Assembly: GCF_000373265.1 (NCBI RefSeq)
Contig: NZ_KB890761.1
Span: 310,001-374,000, forward strand
Source: Pontibacter roseus DSM 17521
GTDB taxonomy: Bacteria; Bacteroidota; Bacteroidia; Cytophagales; Hymenobacteraceae
DNA: 64,000 bases
Reading direction: 5' to 3'
The translations under genes and the position numbers were made by a program. Within the stretch, counting starts at the first letter, position 1, and each line of letters begins with the position of its first letter. Of this stretch, positions 9,399 through 16,714 are shown piece by piece. A model generated the notes under the pieces. The model did no database searches. It had not been told where the DNA came from and saw only the letters and a list, made by a program, of their open reading frames with translations.

Positions 9399-10229
9399 TT
9401 GAAAGCGAAGAGAGTAGCGCAGGCGGTGCTTTTATTGGCCGCATTTGTTGGTTGGACCTCGGCACAGGCGCAGAAGCAGGAGCTAAGGTATGTGAACGAG
9501 AGGTACAAGGAAGTAGCCAAAGAGGAGGCCCGCTTCTTCGAGCGGATAGACATCCGGGCCGATGGCACAGCGGAGATTTCCCGTTATACCATAGACAGCA
9601 CCTTGGTAAACGTCACCAACTACAAAGATTTCGAGAAAAACCGGGAATGGGTGTGGGTGAGGTCTGGTCCCTACAAAGTGTGGCACCCAAACGGGCAGCT
9701 GGCGAGCGAGGGGAACTACATCAACAACAAGCAGGAAGGCGCCTCTACCTCTTGGTTCGAGAACAGTCAAATCAAATACAGCAGCTTCCACCGGAATGGT
9801 ATGCTGGAAGATACGCTGAAAGGCTATTATGAGAACGGTGCCTTGCGCAGGCTGGAGGTATACGCGACTGGCAAAATGCTGAAAGGGGAGGTGTTCGCAC
9901 CGGATGGCACCCCGCAGGCTTTCTACCCATCGCAGGAGTTGCCCCAGTTCCCGGGAGGGGAGGCAGTGATGCTGAGCTACCTTTCCAGCAACATCAAGTT
10001 CCCTAAATCAGCTCGCAAGGCGAAGGTAAACGGCTTGGTGGTCATCTCGTTTGTGGTGGAAAAGGACGGGAGCATAAACAGGCTGGAAGTGGTAAAGCCG
10101 CTGCAAGCGGATGCTGACGCCGAAGCGCTGCGCGTGGTGAACAGCATGCCCAGATGGCAGCCCGGAAAGCAGGAGGGTGAAGTGGTTCCGGTTTCCTATG
10201 TGCTTCCTATTCGGTTTTCATTCAGATAA
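9399..10229 (+). CDS. YwqK-type repeat protein with C-terminal TonB domain
   Basis: A ~276-residue exported protein. After a signal peptide ending WTSAQAQ come YwqK/MORN-like repeats of the form GPYKVWHPNGQLASEGNY, then QGA/KGYYENGALRRLEVY, and a C-terminal TonB-type domain of about 80 residues with VNGLVVISFVVEKDGSI and ending SYVLPIRF. The two modules together are common in Bacteroidota; the TonB-C half would sit in the periplasm, and YwqK repeats are linked in databases to antitoxin annotation that is not well founded. I prefer the TTG at 9399, which places the basic n-region of the signal peptide at the start; an ATG frame opens at 9327 but its first 24 residues look like leader DNA. 18 bases separate it from the next gene. 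Confidence 0.75.
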   Translation: MKAKRVAQAVLLLAAFVGWTSAQAQKQELRYVNERYKEVAKEEARFFERIDIRADGTAEISRYTIDSTLVNVTNYKDFEKNREWVWVRSGPYKVWHPNGQLASEGNYINNKQEGASTSWFENSQIKYSSFHRNGMLEDTLKGYYENGALRRLEVYATGKMLKGEVFAPDGTPQAFYPSQELPQFPGGEAVMLSYLSSNIKFPKSARKAKVNGLVVISFVVEKDGSINRLEVVKPLQADADAEALRVVNSMPRWQPGKQEGEVVPVSYVLPIRFSFR

Positions 10230-10247
10230 TTATCAACCCATATACCT

Positions 10248-10760
10248 ATGAAGAAGCCTCTGCTTGCCCTGCTGTTTACCATTGGCCTAATCTATACCTC
10301 CTTCGCCCAGGCAAAAGTGCCGGCTGAGGACGTCGCCACCATAGAGGCCATCACGGCTGCCGGCCTGAAGATAATCTCTGGTCCGAAGGGGCAGAAGCGG
10401 GACATGGAGCAGTTCAAGGCGCTTTTCCTACCCGATGCCCAGATGGGTGGCGTGTTCCACCGGGGCGACAGCAGCTTTGTGCGCATCACCACCGTGGCTC
10501 AGTTCGCGGAGCGCAACGGACCTTTTTATGAGCAGAATGGCTTTTATGAGAGCCAGCTGGGGCTGCGCATCGAGCGCTTTGGTAACCTAGCCACCGCCTT
10601 CCAGACGTATGACACTCGCTATACCCCGCAAGGGAAGGTAGAGGCCCGTGGCGTCAACACCTACCAGTTGGTGTATGACAAGGGCCGCTGGTGGATTGCC
10701 AGCCTGCTCTTCACCCCCGAGACGCCGCAGCAGCCTATACCTGAAAAGTATCTGAAATAG
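10248..10760 (+). CDS. Secreted NTF2-like (SnoaL-fold) protein
   Basis: A 170-residue exported protein. Residues 1-20 are a signal peptide ending SFAQA. The mature part matches the NTF2-like cone fold: an N-terminal helix region (EAITAAGLKIISGPKGQKR), a helix with MEQFKALFLPDAQ, strands around RIERFGNLATAFQTYDTRY and the final GRWWIASLLFTPE strand, which is diagnostic for this superfamily. Members act as small-molecule binding proteins or isomerase-like enzymes; none of the catalytic residues that would identify a reaction can be named. It is 18 bases downstream of the TonB-C gene, so probably co-transcribed, and 22 bases before the next membrane protein. Confidence 0.82.
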   Translation: MKKPLLALLFTIGLIYTSFAQAKVPAEDVATIEAITAAGLKIISGPKGQKRDMEQFKALFLPDAQMGGVFHRGDSSFVRITTVAQFAERNGPFYEQNGFYESQLGLRIERFGNLATAFQTYDTRYTPQGKVEARGVNTYQLVYDKGRWWIASLLFTPETPQQPIPEKYLK

Positions 10761-10782
10761 GATTTCAGCAGTATAGTACCGT

Positions 10783-11235
10783 ATGACGCGGTACCTGTTC
10801 TTCTTCCTGACCGGCTTTGCCCACGCCCTCATCATCCTGCTCTACTTTGATTTGTCGGGCGAGGACGCCTTGTTCTACCGCACAGTCGGGTTGGCGGGAG
10901 CCGTTCCATTGTTCGCGCTGGCTTCGTGGCTGACGCTGTTCAGTATGCGGGCCGGTGCCGCAGTTGCCTCTGTCTGCCTGCTTGTGCTGCTCTACTGGAA
11001 CGTGGCCGCCGCCCAACAAACGCTGCAGTGGGGCGCTTCCCTTGACACCATCTTACTGATGATACACGTGGTGCTCGGGGCGCTGGCCTTGGTGGCCTTC
11101 ATCACCAGCCTCCGCTATACCTTCCGGAGCAGGCTCTCCTGGCTGACAGGCACACCTAGGCCCAGCTATGTGCTCAAAGTGCTGCTGGCCGCTATACCTG
11201 TCACAGTAGCCGTAGCCTATTTCCTGTACGCCTGA
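10783..11235 (+). CDS. Four-helix integral membrane protein, unknown
   Basis: A 150-residue protein that is almost wholly hydrophobic, with four predicted membrane helices (around residues 1-20, 35-55, 58-80 and 85-105) plus a fifth weak segment at the C-terminus (LAAIPVTVAVAYFLYA). No family is recognised. It follows the NTF2-like gene by 22 bases and ends the exported-protein run. A hairpin starts just after the stop codon. Codon usage is like the neighbours, and two motif copies (CTATACCT near 11118 and 11192) fall within the gene. Being short and lacking polar signature residues, no function can be proposed. Confidence 0.75.
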   Translation: MTRYLFFFLTGFAHALIILLYFDLSGEDALFYRTVGLAGAVPLFALASWLTLFSMRAGAAVASVCLLVLLYWNVAAAQQTLQWGASLDTILLMIHVVLGALALVAFITSLRYTFRSRLSWLTGTPRPSYVLKVLLAAIPVTVAVAYFLYA

Positions 11236-11238
11236 AAT

Positions 11239-11275
11239 GAGAAAAGCCCCGTCAAAATGACTGGGGCCTTCTCTC
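11239..11275. terminator. Hairpin after the four-helix protein gene
   Basis: Beginning four bases after the stop codon, GAGAAAAGCCCC can pair with GGGGCCTTCTC around a small inner stem GTCA-AAA-TGAC, with one bulge each side. There is no long T run after it on the plus strand, so it may be a weak terminator or a transcript-end stabiliser. The next gene downstream is on the other strand. Confidence 0.5.
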
Positions 11276-11505
11276 ACCTTAAAACAAACTAATCTAAACT
11301 TTAACTAACCTTATCTTTGGCCTGCTGCGGCAGGAATTTTGACTTTGTATGATAAGCCGGCACTTGGCGGCGACAATATTTTTCAAAAAAAATCAGAGCG
11401 AGGACTTGCGGGGCTAAAATATATTTCTCATATTAGCTTTCCCAAAAATTTCCTTCTCTTAATTCGGGTGCAAAACTACGATTTTGTTTTTCTATTAAAA
11501 AGAAA

Positions 11506-11538
11506 AATACAGAAATATTTTTGCAATATTTCTGTATT
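11506..11538. repeat. Perfect AT-rich inverted repeat (14-bp arms, 5-base loop)
   Basis: AATACAGAAATATT and its exact reverse complement AATATTTCTGTATT are separated by TTTGC. The structure lies in an AT-rich block (about 11330-11620) that has no convincing gene. It could be a hairpin in a transcript or an operator for a dimeric regulator; no downstream gene is near enough to decide. Confidence 0.6.
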
Positions 11539-11836
11539 GCTGATAGCCAATCACTTATTGCAAACCAGCACTCCTACACCATATTGTAACCGAGGTATAT
11601 CTGTTAAGTGTAAGGCTTAAGTAGCGACTTTCCTGCCTCCATTTGCGCTATTGAAATTTTTCTATCAACGCCGTTTCGCCGGATTTAGGTACTCCCTTGC
11701 CTACTTGTCTTTTGCAAGTTGCTTATACCCATAAGATAGGCATTGTAGTAACAGCTAAAGCACTGCACCCCTTATGGATTGACCCGCCCTGCTCCCTCTT
11801 GAGTAGGGACTCCTACTGCACTAACTGTCATTCCTG

Positions 11837-12051
11837 CGTTCTGTCATTTCGACGATAGGAGAAATCTTATACCCGACGGGCCGCACATCCAGCGCCAGCG
11901 CAGATGCGGCTTTTGTCAGTATGGCGAGGAAGGGAACAGAGGAAAACGCCAGGTATAGATTGTCCCGCATGTCTCACCGCTGGTTACCGCTGCGTTCGCA
12001 CCGGCGGTGGCTGTGGTAACAGATTCCTCCTATCGTCGGAATGACAGAACG
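11837..12051. repeat. 215-bp element with 32-bp imperfect inverted ends (REP/MITE-like)
   Basis: The left end (11837-11868) begins CGTTCTGTCATTTCGACGAT and the right end (12020-12051) is its reverse complement at 29 of 32 positions. The interior has no open frame worth calling and carries one AGGTATAG copy. A related single arm occurs at 50241-50266, so the end sequence is dispersed. No transposase is present and no target duplication is evident. It fits a non-autonomous or palindromic repeat family. Confidence 0.7.
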
Positions 12052-12250
12052 TGTATGGGGATGACCGGGTCCAACCACCCCTGCCCCTCCTCGTCATTTT
12101 CGAGGGCCCTACCCCCAGGCGGGGAGTCTGCCTTAACTGCTGGTAAGGAATAGGCGTAGTAGTAGCTGCTGCTAATGACCGATGGGAGGTATAGCAAGAC
12201 ATACTTATAACCACTACTATGCAAACTGCCAATGGCTGCAAGCCTGCTTC

Positions 12251-13300
12251 CTATATCATCGCAACAGTCTTGTTATCTATCTGGACGCCGTACGTCTTCT
12301 TGTAGTGTACTTTCCGTTCCAGTGTCTCGATGATGGGCACCGAGAAATCCACGCCTTTCATCTCCGTGATATCAGACAGTCCGCCGGGGCTGAAGACGTT
12401 TATCTCCATCAACTTGTCGCCCACAATGTCGAGGCCTACCATGAACATGCCGTCTTGGATGAGTTTGGGGCGCACCAGCTCCACCAGGTCCAGCATGGTC
12501 TGGTCCACCTCCACGGCCTGCGCTGAGCCGCCCGCGTGCATGTTGCTCCGGATATCGTCTTTGGCACCTACGCGGCGCATCGCACAGTACTTGCCCTTGT
12601 ATTGCAATGCCTCGCCGTTGACCACGAACAGGCGCACATCGCCTTCAGAGGCCTGTGGCAGGTACTCCTGCGCAATCACGTAACCGTCGCGGCTGATGGC
12701 CTCCACTATCTGGTTCAGGTTGGTGGCGTCGTTCTTTTTCACCATGAACACGCCGGAGCCGCCGGAGCCCTGCAGGGGCTTGAGGATGATGTTGTTCTTT
12801 TGCTCGCGGAAGAACTCCTTTATCTCCTCCTTGTCGCGGGTGATGAGGGTGCGGGGGCGCACCGCCTCCGGGAAGTGCTGGAAGTACATCTTGTTTACGG
12901 CGTCGGAGAGCGAGGTGGGGTCGTTGAGCACAATCACCCCGTGGCGCAGGGCCAGCTGCCCGAAGATGATGCCGGCGTTCTGTGCCCAGGCCCTGCCTTC
13001 CCCTTCGGCGGAGGGGTCGTTGCGCAACATGAGCACGTCCAGGTCGGGGGCGGTCACACGTACGGTGATGGCTTTTTCGCTCTGTATGGCCTCCAGGTAG
13101 GTGGCCGGCGATTTGTACTTATGCTTGGGGTCGGCTTGTACGGCAGTGGCCCCCATATAGCCGTCGGGATAATAGGCCAGGTCACCTACGCCCATCAGGA
13201 AAACGGTGTGTCCCAGGTTGTGCATGCATTGCGCCAGGAAGATGGTGGCATAGCCAGGGCCTTCGGTCTTTATGTTGTTTACTACGAATCCAATAGTCAT
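12251..13300 (-). CDS. GshB-like ATP-grasp ligase (glutathione synthase family)
   Basis: A 349-residue ATP-grasp enzyme starting MTIGFVVNN; upstream in-frame codons to 13396 would overlap the preceding gene and are not chosen. The N-terminal ~130 residues form the pre-ATP-grasp domain; the ATP-grasp follows with the phosphate-binding loop ILKPLQGSGGSGVF, adenine strand VIAQEYLPQ, and metal-site segment LMEINVFSPGGL, the last being very close to the EINVxSPTG of glutathione synthetase. The family joins a carboxylate to an amine with ATP. No gshA is in the window, so the product may be another gamma- or alpha-linked peptide. It is the third gene of a minus-strand unit, 70 bases after the QEGLA peptidase gene. 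Confidence 0.85.
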   Translation of the reverse strand: MTIGFVVNNIKTEGPGYATIFLAQCMHNLGHTVFLMGVGDLAYYPDGYMGATAVQADPKHKYKSPATYLEAIQSEKAITVRVTAPDLDVLMLRNDPSAEGEGRAWAQNAGIIFGQLALRHGVIVLNDPTSLSDAVNKMYFQHFPEAVRPRTLITRDKEEIKEFFREQKNNIILKPLQGSGGSGVFMVKKNDATNLNQIVEAISRDGYVIAQEYLPQASEGDVRLFVVNGEALQYKGKYCAMRRVGAKDDIRSNMHAGGSAQAVEVDQTMLDLVELVRPKLIQDGMFMVGLDIVGDKLMEINVFSPGGLSDITEMKGVDFSVPIIETLERKVHYKKTYGVQIDNKTVAMI

Positions 13301-13370
13301 GGGTGCTGGAATGGTATGTGAGTGTTTTGATTGAATGATTGGTGGTTGAAGGAAGTTGTACCGGTTTCCG

Positions 13371-15221
13371 TCAAATAAGGTTGAATACTGATACACCCGC
13401 CTTCAGTTTGTCGAGCTTTGGTTTCACGGCAGGGTCCAAGAGGTAGCGCGGCTTGATGGGCACCGGCCGCAGCACGTTGCGGTATATCAGCTCCTGGATA
13501 ATCGGGATGTACTCCTGCCGGATTTTGCCGATGAGGAGCGGCTCCAAATCGTTGCCCTCCTTGAGGTACTGCAGCAGGTGCACCAGCCCGCGCAGGTATA
13601 CGGCGTCTTTGGTGAGACCGCCGCCGCGGTGTACGCGCATGGTCACGTCAAAGGCCGTCTCCTCGTCGAAATGGTGCTGTTCCCTCAGGCGCTGGAAATT
13701 ATCCGTGAAGCTGCAGCCCTGGATGAGGTGATGCACCGCCACGACGCGGGCAGCCAGTATGCGGAGCCTGTCCTGGTCGAGTCCGCCCACCAGATACTCG
13801 CTCAGCACGGCCAGCCCTTCCTGCAGCTCCTCGTAGCCTGGTACGCCTACGTACAGCTGCTGGAGGGGCTGTGCCTTGCCGTTGTAATAGGTGAGGATGT
13901 GGGTGCCCACCTCATGCTGTATGAGCGCCTGCGCCCGACTGCGCGGTATCTTAGCCTCCGTGCCTATGTTGAGCCTGCCTTTGGAGACAATCAGCCCTAC
14001 GATGTCCTTGCGTATGTCCACTCCAGAGTCGAGTGGCGGATATTGGCTCCGGAGAAAAGCGATTTCCTGTTCGGCCAGTGCCGCGAACTCCGCTACAGGT
14101 ATAAGCGGGGCGTCTTCGTCGCGTGCGGGTTCCGGCAGGGCGGCCAGTATACCTTCTGCCAGCTTCAGCAACTGCTCATCCACGCCCCCAAACAGCTGCA
14201 GACTGCTGTAGAGGAAGTCAGGTGTATTGCGGTCGGCAAGCATGGTCAGCATTTTGTCCAACTCGTGGCGCTTGTCCCGGAACAGAAAGGCCAGGGTAGG
14301 GTCCTCCACTTTCTCGATGGGGATGTTATAGAGGCGGCGCTTGAGCAGGTCAGCATCTATGGGCATCAGGCGGTAGCGGAAGGAGGGGACCTGTTTGAAT
14401 TTCTTGCTTTTGAATTCTTCCCATGCCTCTTCCGCATTGACGGGCGTGACCAGCAGCAGGAAACGGAATTGGTCGCTGATGGCCGTCAGTTGCTTATCGA
14501 TGCGCCAGACGGCAGGCACCACGGCTTGCCGGCCAAGCGCCTGGAAATGCTTGGGTTGGTGGCTCGTCTGTACCCGCACAAAGTCGAATACCGCCTTCTT
14601 GATAGCGTTGGAGACACTGGCGCGGAGGGTGCGCAGGAGCAGGGGGTATACCTGGCCGCTGCCGCTTTGCCGGTACACGGGTTGCAGTTCCAGCCCAAGC
14701 ATGAGGCAACTCATCTGTTTCAGTTCCTCTTCGCTCAGCAGGCTGCCAGGCCCCTCCAGCAGCGCCTGGTTAGAGGCAGTGGCCACGGTGGCAGGTATGT
14801 AGTTTATCTTTATTTTCAACAGCTCCTCTTTGAGCACGCGTATGGTGGCGGGCAGCGCCTGCTCCGGTCCCAGCACCCGGAACGTGGGGCTATCGGCGGC
14901 GGCGATGGCCGGTGCTGCGAAAATCTCCAGCACCAGGAAGGCCCCGAACTCATCTGACATGGCCTTGGCTATCTCCCGTATCAGCGTCCGCAGCTCCGGT
15001 GTCTGTCCTTCCTGAGCGATGATGTAGGCCGCCTCTGCCTTCACAAAGTTAGCAGTGGCGTGGTCTGGGGCGCCACTTGGGTGGCGGAACAGGACAAGGA
15101 AAGGCAGGGGTCTGTCGAGGTGCACCAGCCCGCCTTCCGGTAGCCGGCGGCGCACCTTTTTCCCCTTCTTTAGGCTGCGGACTATGTCCTGGATGAAGCT
15201 GTCGGAAATGGAGTCAGTCAT
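13371..15221 (-). CDS. QEGLA-motif metallopeptidase (DUF1704 / TIGR02421, MATCAP-like)
   Basis: A 616-residue protein of the family annotated as flavohemoglobin expression-modulating QEGLA motif protein. The zinc motif HEVGTH is at residues 436-441 and the third ligand region QEGLA at 467-471, matching the HExxxH plus glutamate arrangement of this clan, whose eukaryotic members include the MATCAP tubulin tyrosine carboxypeptidases. The ATG at 15221 is chosen because it gives a four-base ATGA overlap with the amidohydrolase stop; an upstream TTG at 15239 is less likely. The long helical N-terminal half is family-typical. Expected role: removal of a C-terminal residue from a peptide or protein tail. 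The flavohemoglobin link is historical; no such gene is here. Confidence 0.88.
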   Translation of the reverse strand: MTDSISDSFIQDIVRSLKKGKKVRRRLPEGGLVHLDRPLPFLVLFRHPSGAPDHATANFVKAEAAYIIAQEGQTPELRTLIREIAKAMSDEFGAFLVLEIFAAPAIAAADSPTFRVLGPEQALPATIRVLKEELLKIKINYIPATVATASNQALLEGPGSLLSEEELKQMSCLMLGLELQPVYRQSGSGQVYPLLLRTLRASVSNAIKKAVFDFVRVQTSHQPKHFQALGRQAVVPAVWRIDKQLTAISDQFRFLLLVTPVNAEEAWEEFKSKKFKQVPSFRYRLMPIDADLLKRRLYNIPIEKVEDPTLAFLFRDKRHELDKMLTMLADRNTPDFLYSSLQLFGGVDEQLLKLAEGILAALPEPARDEDAPLIPVAEFAALAEQEIAFLRSQYPPLDSGVDIRKDIVGLIVSKGRLNIGTEAKIPRSRAQALIQHEVGTHILTYYNGKAQPLQQLYVGVPGYEELQEGLAVLSEYLVGGLDQDRLRILAARVVAVHHLIQGCSFTDNFQRLREQHHFDEETAFDVTMRVHRGGGLTKDAVYLRGLVHLLQYLKEGNDLEPLLIGKIRQEYIPIIQELIYRNVLRPVPIKPRYLLDPAVKPKLDKLKAGVSVFNLI

Positions 15222-16033
15222 AGCGAGAGCGTTTGACAAACCCGCTCACGTGCCGCCAATACCGGTTGTATGGTGCTTTGCAGGGCCTTTTTGATTTCCT
15301 GTACCTGGTTCTCATCTGGCGTTCCCGTCCATTCGTCCATGAAGAACTTCTTGAACTCGATGGAAATCGCGCATACCCGGTCAGGGAAAGTGTCGTGTAG
15401 CCAGCGCATGAAGTGGCCGCCCTCGAACTTCACGTTCTCACGCACGTCGAGGCGCCGTCCCTGGTAATCGTAGCCCTGCAGGGTTTGGGTGAAGGCATCC
15501 ACCACCGGTGCCCACAGCTGCCGGTTCATGTTGCCGGTGCCCAGGTTCACTTCGGGATTTTCCTTTGGGTCAGCCTCGGGGCCTTCGGCACCTTCACGCT
15601 TGTGGTTGTAGGTATGAAGGTCGTACACCACCAGGCAGCCGTGCCGGTCTATAGACTTTTGCAGCATGCGTCTCACCGCCTCATAGAACCGGTCATACTG
15701 CGCCAACGACTCCTCGACCAGTTTTTCCGGCAGTTCGTCCTTCCACACCTGCAGGCCCCACGCGTCTTCGGGTTTGCGGTAGATGGCCTTGTGGCGGGGG
15801 CGGTTCAGGTCCAGTTCGAAGCGGGAGTTTAAACCTATTATCTGGTTATCGGTTATACTTGTCCAAGTGGCTGTAAAAGGGTCCTCCTCGCGGAGCCGGT
15901 CCTGCTCAGACAGGGCGCAAAGGCTGTTGACGTTGTCGCGGATGCTGTGCCCATCGTGGATGGCAGTGGCTACCAAGGGGCTTTCTCCCTCATGGATGAT
16001 GAAGTAGGAGCTGGTTTGGTCTGTTTCAGGCAT
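15218..16033 (-). CDS. N-formylglutamate amidohydrolase family protein
   Basis: A 271-residue zinc-dependent amidohydrolase of the FGase fold, related to M14 carboxypeptidases. Visible family marks are IHDGHSIRDN near the N-terminus, the NRPRHKAIY loop, the metal/substrate segment VVYDLHTYNHKR, and EGGHFMRWLH towards the C-terminus. Classical members hydrolyse N-formyl-L-glutamate in histidine breakdown, but no hut genes are near. The ATG at 16033 is used rather than a GTG at 16084. It is the first gene of a unit whose next gene starts within its stop codon (ATGA), strongly suggesting joint translation with the QEGLA peptidase. Together with the downstream ATP-grasp ligase, this looks like a make-and-trim peptide pathway. 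Confidence 0.87.
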   Translation of the reverse strand: MPETDQTSSYFIIHEGESPLVATAIHDGHSIRDNVNSLCALSEQDRLREEDPFTATWTSITDNQIIGLNSRFELDLNRPRHKAIYRKPEDAWGLQVWKDELPEKLVEESLAQYDRFYEAVRRMLQKSIDRHGCLVVYDLHTYNHKREGAEGPEADPKENPEVNLGTGNMNRQLWAPVVDAFTQTLQGYDYQGRRLDVRENVKFEGGHFMRWLHDTFPDRVCAISIEFKKFFMDEWTGTPDENQVQEIKKALQSTIQPVLAARERVCQTLSL

Positions 16034-16207
16034 TGGGTTTTTGGTAGGGTGTACCCGATAAAGAGGAGGAAGGTTATCGGGCACTCGGCAGAAAAGCCTC
16101 TGATATACTTGCAGAATAAACCAGAATGCCTAACTTTAAAATACCATAACTAATTTATAAACTACCAAGTATAGCGATATATGAATTTTGCACCACACCT
16201 GTAAAAC

Positions 16208-16393
16208 ATGCCTATGCGCCAATTCTACAAAAATACGCTTTACGCCACCCTCGTATTCCTTCTGATGGTGCTGATGCAATACCTGCGGCTTGAGGCAGTG
16301 TCTGTAAACAGCCTGCTCTCGTTGGGTATGCTGTACGGCACAGGTATAGCGGGAGCCGCGCTGGGCAGCTCGCTGATTGCAGACGCCAAGTAG
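16208..16393 (+). CDS. Small two-helix membrane protein
   Basis: A 61-residue protein starting MPMRQFYKN, with hydrophobic segments at about residues 10-25 and 34-57 (SLLSLGMLYGTGIAGAALG) and a short polar tail. It reads as a real small inner-membrane protein with typical codon use, although no family is recognised. It is transcribed divergently from the amidohydrolase operon, with 174 bases between them. The first or second in-frame ATG (16208 or 16214) could be used. The glycine/alanine-rich second helix is the sort that packs against another helix. Function unknown. Confidence 0.6.
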   Translation: MPMRQFYKNTLYATLVFLLMVLMQYLRLEAVSVNSLLSLGMLYGTGIAGAALGSSLIADAK

Positions 16394-16471
16394 GAGAACA
16401 GCCGCCACCTGCCTGTGTGCCTTGGTTTGTGAGGAGCAATCCCTAACTTTACCAAGAGTACGAAACAGCAG

Positions 16472-16666
16472 TTGGAAAACAGATACGCAGCAGCCGTCTC
16501 CGGAAAAGGGGACGCGGAACTGCTACAGATACTGCGGGAGCGCGCAGGCTATGAGGCAGAGGCCATACTAGCCGCAGCGGACGAAGCAGAGCGAAGAAAC
16601 CTTCCGGTCCCGAATCTGGGGCATATAAAGCAGGATGCCCTGCACCAATACACCCTGCAGCAGTAG
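16472..16666 (+). CDS. Small soluble helical protein before the rhomboid gene
   Basis: A 64-residue protein beginning at TTG 16472 (no in-frame ATG exists upstream before a stop). It contains the pattern AELLQILRERAGYEAEAILAAADEAERRNLP, split here as LLQILRERAGYEAEAILAA and ADEAERR: a repeated feature of short Bacteroidota proteins in which a tyrosine-initiated helix precedes an E-x-x-R-R-N-L end. The role is unknown. It sits immediately upstream of the rhomboid gene on the same strand (15-48 bases apart depending on the start), so the two are likely co-expressed. Confidence 0.6.
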   Translation: MENRYAAAVSGKGDAELLQILRERAGYEAEAILAAADEAERRNLPVPNLGHIKQDALHQYTLQQ

Positions 16667-16714
16667 GCCGAGGCGGAAGCCGTGCCATCAACCTCCACTT
16701 CCTATTCCGATAAA

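Larger units (their letters stand above)
11236..12250. other. About 1 kb without a convincing gene, between convergent genes
   Basis: The stretch separates the end of the plus-strand four-helix gene from the end of the minus-strand ATP-grasp gene. It holds the hairpin at 11239, an AT-rich block with the inverted repeat at 11506, a small GC-matched segment near 11802-11817 able to form a short stem, and the 215-bp inverted-repeat element. A 93-residue frame at 11339-11620 is judged spurious. Copies of the dispersed motif occur near 11952 and 12188. Confidence 0.7.

Noticed and set aside
9399-10229. Antitoxin (YwqK) with a toxin partner
   Set aside because: The label is a database habit; no toxin-like gene is adjacent and the TonB-C domain points to a periplasmic role.
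11339-11620. 93-residue open frame on the plus strand in the gene-poor region
   Set aside because: Composition is AT-rich and low in typical codons, no fold or signal is seen, and it covers the inverted repeat; a chance frame is more likely.
13578-14957. 459-residue open frame antisense to the QEGLA gene
   Set aside because: It is the complementary shadow of a well-supported family gene; its sequence is rich in His, Leu, Val and Gln runs typical of reversed GC-rich coding.
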